DNA of 64,000 bases, from assembly GCF_963675165.1 (NCBI RefSeq), contig NC_087377.1, positions 15,868,198 through 15,932,197 on the forward strand. Reading direction: 5' to 3'. Position 1 is the stretch's first letter, and each line of letters opens with the position of its first letter. The position numbers and the translations under genes are program-made. The notes below the pieces were generated by a model. The model saw nothing but the letters and a program-made list of their open reading frames with translations. It was not told the origin of the DNA and did no database searches. The DNA is from Halichondria panicea. Lineage: Eukaryota; Porifera; Demospongiae; Suberitida; Halichondriidae. Below, piece after piece: positions 44,887-57,651 of the stretch.

Positions 44887-47800
44887 TCAGTTTCGGTCTG
44901 TATTGTCTACAATGAATCTACAAATGTCTGTAGCAGTGTCTCCTCTTCTCAGTCCTATGGTAATTTCCACCAAGGCCCTGAAGGTAGCTCTGGAAGGATT
45001 AACTCTTTGCCACGCTCTCAATGCATGAGCCACTCCAGCTTGATTGCCATAACGACTTGTAACATCAGTTACATCACCGAGGTCGGCTGGGGTGAGGTTG
45101 AGTCGATCCAGCAGGTTAGGAGTTGTGGATTGATTCACTGCATGAAGAAATAAAGAAATCAATAAAATGACAATTTACAATTTTCGTGATAGTCTTATTA
45201 AAAATGACACACAGGCGAATAAAAAAAATGCACACTGAAAATAGTTACCTACAATTTTCTTGGTAGTTTATATCAATCACTAAAAATGGCGAATAAAAAA
45301 AATGCACAAAGAGTTACCTGTGATGCTGTCAGCCAAATTGATGAGATCCACAGTGGGCTTTTTGAGAGCGTCTGACAGGAGACTCCATGTTACATGTTGT
45401 GTACTCAGGAGCTCAGCCAACATTTCACGAAAGCACAACCAATTATCTTCACGATACTTGATATTGATATTGGTGAGAACAGGATGAGTTATACCTAGAG
45501 CCAATCCCAGATTGAACCAGTGAGGGCTGGCACTTTCATGTAGTTTCTCGTAAACATGTTGTAGATCATTAATATTCAAAGCCTGTACAAAAACAACAAT
45601 CAACAAGGTTTCATTTGGTGAGGGTACCCCCTCGGAAATACATTCTAGAAGAAACTCAATGGGAATACAATTGAGGGGTTTCTGGTGAATAATATTCTTA
45701 ACAGGGCAGATATAGTAATGAATTCCTGGGGGTCGAACCCTCTAGATATATACATGTCATCAACACCCTAATATCATGCACGTGCACCATTAGCCTCAAT
45801 CCCAGGCCGCTCTTCCTCGACTGTTTGCGCATGCGCCACATAATCCCCAGAAATTGGGGACTCCGGATATTATCGTATAATGATCAGTAAAACAATGACG
45901 TCACAACAAACAAAAGTGGATTGAAGAAAGTGGATAGAAGTGTGATTGTGAAGGCTTCTAGCTCCTGTGATAGCATTCTGATAGCTATACCCTTAGCCTG
46001 CTATGTTAACAAAGAACTCACAGCCTGCAACAGTGTGGATGACAATCGTCTGAATGGAGGGAAGGCTGACAATAGCCTATATGGACAGGCCACGCCCATC
46101 TGACATTAACCTTGGTGAAAGTCTACATGTAGGCTCTATCAGAAGAAATAGCTGCTGTAACCAAACGTGTACAGCTCTGTCTCTAGCTAGCTAGCTAGCT
46201 ATATAGCTCTGTGTATGTAGTATTCTTTGTGTGTATTATGTTATTCAGGATATTTTTCGGGTAATATTTCAGAAACATTACGGGGAAATTATCCAATTAT
46301 TTTGCGCATGCGCAAACAGTCAGTAGCAGGCCTCCTTTTTGAGGCCTTGTGAAGGAGGCTAGTGCACCATTTGCTCCCCTTGCCAAAATGTCAGGAGGAT
46401 AAGTAGATACAAGATTTAGAGTACTGCCTACCTTGTGCACGTTCAGCAGGTGAGGAAATTTATCCGCGATTAGAATGATGTCACTCTCAGGGATTTCTTG
46501 ATCTAGTTGTTGGTCCCTCACTCCAGTCTTCTTACACACATCTTCCATTACTGTAACAGAGGACAATTCACCTCAAGAAAAATATTGGGCCAAAAAGTAA
46601 AAGTATTCTTTATAAGCGACATAAAAAACCAACCATTGCATGGAGATATTATAAACTGTTAAGTCTGAGTTGGTGCTACAATTACATCAACTACACAGTA
46701 TCAACTACACAGGCACTGAATTATACACGAGGATTAACATGATCAGGCACAGGACAAATTAATGATCATAACCTGTCGACCAAACGGCACTTTCTTACTG
46801 GTATGTTGATGTTGAATGATGGCGTCTCTCCTGACCAGCTCAGCATCTTTGTGCTCAATCCGTTCCCTGTATGCCTGTACAGGGGAACGTTGGTGGAAAT
46901 CTTTGAATTAAAACACTGACGTTAATATCGAAATTCTACAACAGGACGAGAACTGAAGAAACAATTTTTACTAAAGGAAGTACATAATTATAAGCACACT
47001 CAAACGGATGTGTAGTTACGGCTTAACACATGAGACAGCATCCATGCATGTTAAGGCACAATACTATTGTTGCTGTGGGAATCTCATTCACACACTACAT
47101 GTACGCACCTTCTTGACTGGTTGAGTGTCCTTTGACTCCCTCTTTGTTGCCTCCACTGTGTCCGAGCCACTTGTCAGGTCAACATCTGCAGTCAAGTTAT
47201 TATCTGGTTGAGTGTCCTCCAAAGGTTGTATCTGTAGAGACTTCACTAGATGATTAATTTCTCTGGGTTGAACTTCAAACTGTTCTTGTTGAGGAGTGAT
47301 CACTTCTTCTAGTCCACAAACTTGCTTAGCTTGAAGCCGATCGATAGTCATAGATGCTTGTGAATGAGTGTCTTTCTCAGATACTTGATGTTTTACTTGA
47401 GTGTCCTTGGACTCCCTCCTTGCTGCCTCCACTGTGTCAGAGTCACTTGTCAGTGAAGCATCTAAAGTAAAAGTTAAATCTTCAATAAGGAACTTTTTCT
47501 GAACAAAATTTCGAAATCGTACAAGATACAATTGACTCACAAATTATTTGCGGTATTATTATAATGTAAAACACATTAATTATTTAATTAACTCACAGAT
47601 GTCCCTGGCAGATGGTCTCCTCCTCATGTCTTCTTGCAAGCAACTGTCGATAAGCTTCCTCAACCTGTGTGTGTGAGGTATCTGGGCAACATGGAATGAT
47701 CGATCTTCCACAGATTTGATCGTCTTCAGCTTGCAAACAATCTGTACCATAATCACCCCAAGGGAAAAAACATCGACGCTATTATCGTAATTCTCCTTGC

Positions 47801-48413
47801 CCAATCGAATAGCCTCGAGAGGTAGATACCCCATACGGTGACCAATGGCTGTGAGGGTGTGGCTAAACTTGGAGGGATCGTATAGCCGTGACATGCCAAA
47901 GTCGGATATCTTTGCAACAGGCACTGGTCGTGTAAGCTTCAGCAAGACGTTATCACCACAGAGGTCACGGTGGATAATCTTCTTGCTGTGAATGTAGGCC
48001 AGACCACAAGCCATGTCTTTGGAGAGGCTAATTTCCCATTTGCTAGTGAGAGACTCTTCATCAAGGCTAGAGAAATAGGATCTCAGATTGCAATCCATCA
48101 GCTCAACAACGAGGATTGTACCACCTGATTTGGGATGCTTGGCAGTCGATAAATACAGAACAACGTTTGGGTGCTGGAGTGACTGGAGATACTCACACTC
48201 ACGATCAAATGCTTTGCTGGCTTCTTCACTTTTTCCTGTTGGGAAACCTGTCTGCATTTCTACAGCCTCGTAAATTAGAAGTTTGACTGCACAAATCTCT
48301 CCCTTGTAGCTACCTTTGAAGACTGCTCCAAATGCACCTTTACCTAGTAGCTCGTCTAGGAAAACAGTCAAATCATCGTTGATCTTCTGGTGATTTTCGT
48401 CAACTGTAAAAAC

Positions 48414-48448
<35 letters not shown>

Positions 48449-48865
48449 ATGAGAGGGACCCGGGTGAATATTATAGTAGCTAGCTAATAAACTAAGCATC
48501 ATGTATGAGATATGCATTCCTGTGCTGAACTAGTGCTCACCCTCTGACTTCACATCAGTAGGATTGCTTGGACCAGTAGACTGTAGATGATCTTTCTCGA
48601 TGGTCTTGGCTAAGTGAACGTGGCCTACGATAGGACTTGACAAAGCTTTGATAACATCTTCCCAGCTTCTCTCTTCACCCTTCAGCCATTCTTTCAAACC
48701 CTCACGATAGCAGTCATCAGGATTGTTGCTCCAATCTTTCCCAATTCTGTCAATGATATCCGAGGGTATTTTAAGAACTAGCAAGAAGTTTCTCCACTTG
48801 ATTCGAGCATCAAACGTAGCTATGTATAGTTTTCCTAGATCTGCTATTGTGAGATAGTCAGACAT
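44887..48865 (-). CDS. Death domain - kinase - coil - Death domain tail, gene 4 (kelch replaced)
   Basis: Seven exons join in frame for 731 aa: 48865-48541, 48403-47597, 47461-47109, 46874-46799, 46550-46432, 45582-45318 and 45137-44887. The Death domain (1-108), kinase (about 120-377, with glycine loop GKGAFGAV, CAVKLL, HRDLCGDN and DFG) and two-unit linker match gene 1. The coil exon uses a different donor (CATACCA/GTAAGA), because its end has diverged from the CAGCAGAGACAG/GTGAGA of genes 1 and 2. This shifts the phase so that it fits the next exon. Residues 521-560 (VRDQQLDQEIPESDIILIAD) begin one Death-type domain, and 649-731 (LTPADLGDV ... NPSRATFRALVEI) look like its second half. Between them, 561-648 encode another Death domain (SPHWFNLGLALGI). 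No kelch exon follows. It is likely a kinase adaptor with Death folds at both ends. The C-terminal part could be a separate gene, though the matching phases argue against it. Confidence 0.75.
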
Positions 48866-49285
48866 CTTATCTGTAGAGTGTGGAATAAGATAAACAATGA
48901 TATGAAGGTACATGTAATTATGTATAAATATTTGGTGTGTGCAAATTATATCATCAAAACCATAAATACCGTAGATCTATATGCAGAAAATAAAACAGTG
49001 CTGTCTGCACTTACTGATAATAATCCAGAGCTACAGTATCTTCACAGCTTGATACCAGGCACGATACAGAAATACAGGACAACAGCTAGCTCAGCTACAA
49101 CGAGACCCTCCCTCTTTCTCTGCAGAATAAACAATAGCTGTCACGTGTGATAACATTGCTAAACCACGTGGCTGGTCTTTCACTTCCATAGCTAGCTAGC
49201 TAGAGAGAAGAAGAAATTGCGCTGTCAATCTTGAAGCTCTGAGCAAGTGGTCAAACTATTTGTCTGTATTGGTGGAGGCTGAAGA
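48866..49285. promoter_or_regulatory. Divergent promoter of gene 4 and USF copy D, two E-boxes
   Basis: This 420-nt interval is the least disturbed copy of the shared promoter. CACGTG occurs at 49142-49147 and 49165-49170, 23 nt apart (about two helical turns), roughly 120 nt before the USF-D ATG. An (AGCT)n run follows at 49190-49203. USF factors bind CACGTG, so auto- or cross-regulation is a reasonable inference. Confidence 0.55.
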
Positions 49286-52200
49286 CATGAGTCCATGGAC
49301 AGGGACTACTGAGGAACCTTCATCAAGAACATTAACAAGGTACAGTTATTCATAAATATTAAATTACAAAGCGAGAGGTCATTTCTTTTGGAGGTTTAGA
49401 AAAATTCCTTGTGTCGCATATTTAGAGGGTCGCATCTAATTGGAGGTTACTCTACTATCCTCGATTATAGGATGCTTAAAATTATATTGTTTCTAGCGGC
49501 CTGGAATCGAGGGTGTGGTTTGACCTCTATTTAGGATGCGACATAAAAAACAATTGTCACACGCAGCAGTCGCTACTTTTAGAGGTCAGAATATTACCTA
49601 AGATCGGAGGGTGTCGCATATTTGGAGGGTCGCCTTAAATTGAACAAGTACGGTACTTGTGTATAATGTGTAGTTGGTTATGATGTGCGGCCTAACTTTG
49701 GTCTTGTGCATGATACCCAGGTATGTACCCACACAGAGTTCACACCAAGTAACATAAAAGCAAACACTTAAAAACTGTTTTAATACAGAGATACTACACA
49801 TAGGAACAGAGCCGACCGACGTGGAGACGGTTACTATCGCTACTGAAGAGGTGGTACCCAGTTCACAGTTTGAGATAGAGATAAGTCAGAGTGATGATGG
49901 GGAGAGTGTGGAGCAGCTACAGGCCAGTGACTTGGGCCCTAACTTTGGCCTGTGCATGATACCCAGGTAACACACACACACACAGTTCATACCAAGTAAC
50001 ATATAAAAACTAGCACTTAAAAACGCTTTTTTAAAGGTATCCGGCTTCTAAGACGTTTCGTTTTCGTATTATTTTCGCTTTCGTATTACATGGTTAGAAT
50101 TTGCATGATGGTAACTACCTCCCAAATAACAAACACACACACACACACACACACACACTTGTTGTTCCCGCCCACTCACACAGGAGGTCCACACGCTAAC
50201 TAGCGATGATGGTTTGCCCTCTGACATGACCTCTGAGGATGGCTCCACCCTCAATGCTAATAGGCCACGCCCTCATCCAGATGCAGCAAGGTGGACAGAC
50301 CACCCCCTCATCACTAGGAGCACCTCATCTGGTTCAGAGTCTGGCCAAAATGGTGAGTAATGGAGGCCAAATTTATCAGTGTGACGATACATTTTTTTTG
50401 CCAAATCCAAAAGTTATAGGTTTCGATAAGTTATCCAAGTGCTTGTACGTACTAATTACATGTAGAACCATGAGTATTATTGCTAATGTTTGATATAAAA
50501 TAATGGAAGTGGTGTTGAAAAATAGTCAGTTTTTACTATGTTGTTGTGTGTGTTGAGGTCCTCTGTATGTGATGATCCCACCATCCAGTAGTGCTGAGAT
50601 ACTGCATGCAATGGGTCGACCTATAGCACCCAAGATGAGAGGGATATCAACTATGGATTATCACACGGCCGACCCCATCGTTCAAATGCAGTTGTGAGTA
50701 CACAGTTCATGTGATTGCCTACCTCTGCATAACATGTATGACAGTATGTTAGGAAAAGCATCATTCTTGCTACATACACAGGGTTCTGCCTACAGTGGTC
50801 GTTTAGGTAAGCTGCGACCACCACTAGGTATTTTCCGACCACCACTTAGCCTTTCCGACCACTGCTTTACATTCTACAAGTACTGGCTAGTCCAGTTTAG
50901 CTGCTAGTCTTCGCTTACCAGTTTTACTGTCTTGATGTGCCTTATATAGAGCTAACTATTAATTGAACTCTACTGCATGACCAGAACAATTAATTGAATT
51001 AATTGAAGCTGCAGCATGGCTTTGTTGAGTTCGAGGAGTACTGCAGCTAGCTAGCTAGCTATACTCTGCCTTAAAACAGGGAGTTGGACCACCTGCTAAG
51101 GAAAAGACAAGCTAGAGAGTGAGCAACTGGGTGCAGTTAACACTTTCAAGTACTGATTATGACCCGGCCTGTGATGAAGAAATCTTAGTATAGCACCATA
51201 CTGTACTGATGCAAGTACAACAATGTACATATATAATTATGTCAGCTACAGTACCCATCAATAAAAAGTTCCCGTTCCGTTTGCGTAAAACGCACAATTC
51301 CGGTTTAAACACATAAAAAAAAACGCATAGTTGAACGCATTGTATTATGCAAAACGCTACCGTTTTCACGCATGTGCAGAAAAATTGCTGAGTAAGCAGA
51401 TTCGTTAACTTGTGATCGTGCGTACAGTGTAGCAGTAGCTAGCTAGCTAGCTTGTGTACTACAGTATAGCTGATTGTCTAGCGCTTTAATCCTCTCAGTT
51501 AGCTTAGTAGGCTGAAAGGGGGGTCCAGGGGTCCTTCCCCGGAAAATTTTTTATTCTAGATGGCCAGAGACGCAAATAAGGTGGAAGGTTTGGGGGGAAA
51601 ATTGGATAGTTTGGGGGGGAAGTTGGGTAGTTTGGGGGGGAAGCTTCCCCCCTGCCCCCCCCCCCCCACTAGATAGAACCCTGATTGTGTAAGTAATTTC
51701 AATTTTTCATGATGACGTCACCATTTTAATTTATAATGAGAAATTGGTCGCGTTGTGCATCCAGTTTAACGCTACCGTTTATACGTGCGTTTTTAGAAAC
51801 GGAACGGGAACTTTTTATTGATGTATACTGTATATACTTACATGGCTTACAACACATGCTAGTTCAAATTTGTGTCCCCCTTCTCGTACACACCCCCTGC
51901 ATGGGCAAATTTTCCCCCATCATTTTTAACCACCTCTCAAAATTCCTAGGCAGAACCCTGCATACCGTATTACTAGAATACTTTGCTGTTGGTGAAAAAC
52001 CTTTGCAAATCAGCCGAATCGGCAACCCTTTGCGATCTAACTATTGCGTTCTGGCAAGGATCGTGTGTATTTACCCAAAATTAGGTTTTGCTGTTTAAAA
52101 ATTCGCATAATTATGCTCGTAAAACGTTCTAGTAATACGGTAACTGTGAGGAGTGTTGTTATTATGGTGGTTGGTTTGCAGGTCTGGGGATATGGCCACC

Positions 52201-53250
52201 AACAGGGAAGCTCAGAGGAAGGCTACACACAATGAAGGTGATACAAATTCAATACTGAAAGTTAGAAGTGTACAACAGATGTACATGTACGTACGTGGTC
52301 ATAATCAAATAGAAGCATTTCCCACAAAGTACAGTTACGAAGCTTTAACATCAAATCTGCCACTTTCAAAACTAATAACTTATTTGTTGTGTAGAGGCTA
52401 TCTAATGCTGTAAACGCATTATTGTCTATCTTAATTATTAATTATGCCTTGGTTTTTATACTGGTGTACCTGTGTGTGTGTGAGGTCAAGGTTCATTCAT
52501 TTTGCCAATTGGCTCAGCTTCATTGTACATGCCCTAAACACGATAATTACCAGTTGTTGTTGTTCTTCCCACGCCCAGTTGAGCGTTGTTGGCGTCGGGA
52601 CAGGATCAACGAGCTCATCAAGATACTGGCTCAGATAGTGCCTGCTTGTCAGAAGAAAGACGCAACTACTGGTTCCATTGTCGGGGTGAGTGTGTGTGTC
52701 TGTGAGTGTGTGTACTAAAGTACTATTGGAAAAACCATCGAAATATCACTAACCTGGTTTTTTTTTAAAGGTAAAATTACTATTATTGCTAAGCATGCAT
52801 TTAGTGCAGAGCACAGTGTTATGTTAGTTACTAGAATCCAGCAGAGGCCATCGTATATAACACATGTAGTTAGTTACACATAAAATAAAATTGCTATTTT
52901 TTTAACAGCAACTAAGCATGTTTTTTTGTTATATCCACGTACATGTCTCACCCTCACGTCATGTTTCCCTGACTGCAGTATGTGTACAGCAAGGGAACGG
53001 TACTGGACCAGACAGTGGACTACTTGAAAGAGCTCGTGTTTCAAACTAACAACTCACAGCCAGTGCCAAAATCGCAGAGAAATCAACCAAAGCTTTGAAC
53101 CAAATCCTAGTCCTAGAGAAAGAGAACGCATTTCTTCGAGCACAGATTATCCAGTTCGGAATCGATGGAGCTGCCTCCTCTGGTCAGAAGCAACCTAACC
53201 AGCAACTTCTAAACTCTCCTCTGGCCAGAAAATCTCCCCTTCACTTACTA
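49286..53250 (+). pseudogene. USF-like bHLH-leucine zipper gene, copy D
   Basis: Exons 49286-49339, 49789-49966, 50184-50352, 50558-50693, 52182-52237, 52579-52685 and 52979 to about 53250. It shares both upstream frame lesions of copy A (GGCCTGTGC and GCTAATAGG), so the two copies descend from an already broken gene. New lesions: a three-base insertion in the basic region turns VERRRRDRIN into VERCWRRDRIN, and the zipper exon reads CAAACTAAC for CAAAACGAAC, shifting frame just before the leucine repeat. The USF-specific region exon is intact. A product able to dimerise is unlikely. Confidence 0.8.
50779..51960. mobile_element. Nested TIR elements in USF copy D intron
   Basis: Same outer element as 1565-2979, with ends CAGGGTTCTGCCTA and TAGGCAGAACCCTG. 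The innermost element has lost its left terminus here (around 51505-51520), while its right end CTAGATAGAACCCTGA is kept. About 230 nt shorter than the copy A version, with small further indels. Confidence 0.75.
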
Positions 53251-53464
53251 TAGCTACATTGTCAGTATTATTATGTATACATAGTTTTTATACATGATAT
53301 TTGTGTTATTGAACCAGAACATAATAAATTTAGAAAAAAAATGTTGTGAACATAGCTACGCCCATTATAATTATGTGCAGCCTAGCCTCCATCTCAAGCT
53401 GCACTTCCTCGAAAGTTGGCCTGGTAGTGTAGACTGCTTGCGCATGCGCTAACCATTAGCTACT

Positions 53465-54439
53465 GAACATGAAACTGTGCTGATGATGAACCTTCATCAA
53501 GAACAAGGTACGTGTGTATAATGTGTAGTTATGCAGTGCAATGAGTTGACTGTGTACTATTGAATGTACAGTACAAAGAATGGGAACCTAGCATGCTTAC
53601 TAGTCTGTATGTACATGCACTTGTATACAAGGTATGCTTCAATGTATGCAGTTTAGGTGTGTACAGGGAAACGTGTGTCAATTGAGAACACTAGCTCACA
53701 ATATTTGTACATGACATTGTACAGTACGTGTACCAGACCCTTCATCACACTACCAGTTTGAATGTGTCCATGTGTTGTTTATCCTGGCTACAGGACACTG
53801 CCGAGGGTAGCACTTCAGTGCTCTAGTTCTAATTGTAGATTGACTGATCGATTTGTCTTCTGTACTATTGTTTGATTTTTCCGCCCCTCATCTTTTCCGG
53901 CCCCCAGTTATGCGGCCATTTTTCAGCCCGGCCAAGTGTTGAGGAGACAAGAAGAGGCACTGAGAATGGAGGTAGAGGTACAGAGTACATTAGCTGGAAA
54001 ATGCATTTGTGTCATACTTTGTAGAGTCCCTTAAAGTCATTCAAGGTCAGCTATAGTGTGTCCTATTTGAGGTGTGCAATGTACAATCATGTACGACCCC
54101 CCCCCCCACACACACACACACACACACACCTTTAGGCGTACTATGCTGCTAAGAAGGCCACTCAGTGTGACTATGACCGTGTGACTCTTTAACCCCTCAG
54201 TTCCATTAGGATAACTGGGGGCTGGAAAGATAAGCCTACTATGCTGCTAAGAAAGAGAGGGGCCTCACGTAAACTGGCCACTCAGTGTGACTATGATCAT
54301 GTGACTCTTTAACCCCTCAGTTCCCAAGCCCCACCCCTCACTGTCTGACTTGGAAGAGGAGATAGACTTTGTATTCTGGGAGAAGGCGTCCACCCTACCC
54401 TCGGACAAGACCCCAACCAAGGACCTGAACTTGTTATGA
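53465..54439 (+). pseudogene. Gene X tail, copy E
   Basis: Exon 53908-53977 (FQPGQVLRRQEEALRMEVE in one frame) has an intact acceptor. The terminal exon 54321-54439 ends DLNLL and stop with SDLEEEIDFVFWEK. A 120-nt duplication of the intron end and acceptor (54136-54205 repeated at 54235-54322) places a decoy acceptor before TTCCATTAGG. The candidate first exon near 53468 carries a GT insertion relative to copy A (CTGTGCTGATG for CTGCTGATG). Confidence 0.45.
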
Positions 54440-54598
54440 GACTGTTAAATATTATTTTGTCTGTTTTTGTACTATTTTCTGGCAATGTAATTATGTATGT
54501 ACCACTTCATGTCATCATAATAACTATAATTATATGCGATAAAATTCTGTTGCAACTTAATTGTCTCAACATAATAAAAAGAATATCAATATCGTTAA

Positions 54599-56985
54599 TT
54601 GTCAGTCCTCCGGCTACAATGACCTCTCCACTAGGAAGTACTGAGCATGTACAGCAGTATCGTGCAGTGGGCAGGTCTCCCACTTTCACCCACCTCCTGG
54701 TGTCAGGCTGGTAGAGGTAGATCGATGAACTTGGGTTGGCTCTGTCGTCTCGTCCACCAACGGCTAATAGTGACCTCCCAATACTGAGAGGAGCTGACCA
54801 CTCGAGTGGTGCTTCCTGTAAGGTCTGCCAGAGAGTGGGTGTGTCCAGGTTCGAATGGGCCTTTGCAACGAGTTCATTGAGGTCGACGTGGTACACTGTC
54901 TTGGTTGCACTCAGAGTGTGATCGAACCCTCCCATTAGGTAGAGGGTGTTTCCTATGAGAGTTGATTTCAGTTTTGATCGTTGGTTAGGTAGTGACTGAG
55001 CAATGTACCATCTTCTTGATGCCACATCCAACACCTCCACATGCAGAGGAGGAGGCACGTCTTTTATCATCATACCCACCAGCTACAATGATGTGGTTGT
55101 TGAAGGAGACAGCTGTTGAGGAAGAACGAGCAATGTTCATTGGTGGGTACGGGTGAGTCCATTCCCCTGATTCAAACACTGCAAGCTGATTGGTACGTTT
55201 GTTGTTTTTTGGATTACTTCCTCCCACCAACACTAGTCGATTAGTGAGTGATGTCATAGCGAAGTACTTGGCAGTGTACTCTGGTAGTTTGGTCCATTGA
55301 TCTTGCTCGAGCTTCAACACTGTATATATGTCACGATCATTGACTGCAAACCCTCCACCAACATACACCGTGTCACCGATAACAACACTCTGTACCGAGT
55401 CACCCATGTGGATTGGCATGTCTTTTCCTCTTCTCCATTTCAGAGTGAGTGGAGGTCTCAACTCTCTGGGAGGGGGACCCTGAATAATGAATGAGTGTAA
55501 TTAGGATAGTGTCTACTAACAAGCGAGTGTTACTTGCAGCAATAATTGCATGCACACTAAATCACTTTCTCTAATTAGCTTAAGAGGCCACGCCCACCAG
55601 TCTAATAGAATGTACAGTACGATTATAAGAGATCAAAGCTTCTATTATAGCTCTGCAATAATATAATGGTGCATTTTGTCTCATCTGTCTCTGCTGTTGA
55701 ATGATGGCGTCTCTCCTGACCAGCTCAGAATCTTTGTGTTCCCTGTGAGCCTGTACAGGGGAACGTTGGTGAATTTTGAATTAAAACACAGACGTGAATA
55801 TCATTAGTGGAAATTCTACAACAGAATGAGAACAAACAACAATTTCCGCTAAAGGAAGTACATAATTATAGGCACACTCAAACGGATGTGTAGTTACGGC
55901 TTAACACATGAGACAGCATCCATGCATGTTAAGGTACAATACTATTGTTGCTGTGGGAATCTCATTATCACACTACATGTACGCACCTTCTTGACTGGTT
56001 GAGTGTCCTTTGACTCCCTCTTTGTTGCCTCCACTGTGTCTAAGCCCCTCGTCAGGTCCACATCTAAAGTAAAAGAAAATCCATATCAACATTAATAGAC
56101 GGATACGATTTTTTCGTTAGGGTTACGGTTAGCTAAAACGTAAAACACATACTTATCATTGACTCACAGATGTCCCTGGCAGATGGTCTCCTCCTCATGT
56201 CTTCTTGCAAACAACTGTCGATAAGCTTCCTCAACCTGTGTGTGTGAGGTATCTGGGCAACATGGAATGATCGATCTTCCACAGATTTGATCGTCTTCAG
56301 CTTGCAAACAATCTGCATCATAATCGCCCCAAGAGAGAACACATCCAAGCTATTATCGTAATTATCCTTGTCCAATCGAATAGCCTCGAGAGGTAGATAC
56401 CCCATACGGTGACCAACGGCCGTGAGGGTGTGGCTAAGCTTGGAGGGATCGTATAGCCGTGACATGCCAAAGTCAGAAATCTTTGCAACAGGCACTGGTC
56501 GTGTAAGCTTCAGCAAGACGTTATCGCCACAGAGGTCACGATGGATAATCTGCTTGCTGTGAATGTAGGCCAGACCACAAGCCATGTCTTTGGACAGGCT
56601 AATTTCATATTCGCTAGTGATAGACTCTTCACCAAGGCCGGAGAAATAGGATCTCAGATTGCAATCCATCAGCTCAACAACGAGGATTGTACCACCTGAT
56701 TTGGGATGCTTAGTAGTCGACAAATACAGAACAACGTTTAGGTGCTGGAGTGACTGGAGATACTCACACTCACGATCAAATGCTTTGCTAGCTTCTTCAC
56801 TTTTACCGGCTGGGAAACCTGTCTGCATTTCTACAGCCTCGTAAATCAAAAGTTTGACCGCACAAATCTCGCCCCTGTAGCTGCCTTTGAAGACTGCTCC
56901 AAATGCACCTTTACCGAGAGGTTCGTCTAAGAAAACAGTTAAATCATCGTTGATCTTCTGGCGGTTTTGGTCAACTGTAGAACAT

Positions 56986-57049
<64 letters not shown>

Positions 57050-57450
57050 GGGGGGGGGTGAATATTATAGCAGCTAACGAACTAAGCATTATGACTGTAT
57101 GATTCCTGTGCTGAACTAGTGCTTACCCTCTGTCTTCACATCAGTAGGATTGCTTGCATCAGTAGACTGTAGATGATCTTTCTCGATGGTCCTGGCTATG
57201 TGAACTTCACTCACGATGGGACTTGACAAAGCCTCCACCATCTCTTTCCAGCTCTTCCCTCCTTCATTAAGCCATTTAATCAAACCCTCACGATAGCAGT
57301 CATCAGGATTGTTGCTCCATTCTTTCCCGATGCTGTGGATTGTAGCCTGGGGTACGTCAAGAATAAGCAAGATGTTTCGCCACTTAATTCGAGCATCAAA
57401 CGTGACGAGGTACAATCTCTTTAGATCTGCTATTTGAGATAGTCAGACAT
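54599..57450 (-). pseudogene. Death domain - kinase - kelch gene 5, pseudogene
   Basis: The exon order equals gene 2: 57450-57127, 56974-56168, 56063-55987, 55750-55685, 55479-54599. The kinase exon is fully open with HRDLCGDN and DFG, but four other lesions exist. One base is missing after MSDYL (CTATTTGAG for CTATTGTGAG), giving a stop after MSDYLK. The coil exon has lost nine bases and its donor reads AT for GT (55684-55683). A net seven-base insertion near 55040 shifts the kelch frame. About 105 nt covering the kelch stop are deleted at 54598, so the frame runs into foreign sequence. A kinase-only protein from a downstream Met (57415) is conceivable but unlikely. Confidence 0.85.
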
Positions 57451-57651
57451 CTTCTCTGTAGAATAATTATGGTTATAATTCAGAATTTGTCAGAATTATG
57501 TGATAAAATAATATTTGGTGTGTGCAAACTATAATTATCAAAATCATAGTAGGTACTGTCTGCACTTACTGATAATAATCCAGAGGCTACAGTGCTAGTA
57601 TATAGTAGTGCAGTCAGTGCACGTACGTTAGTATCTTCACAACATTCATAT

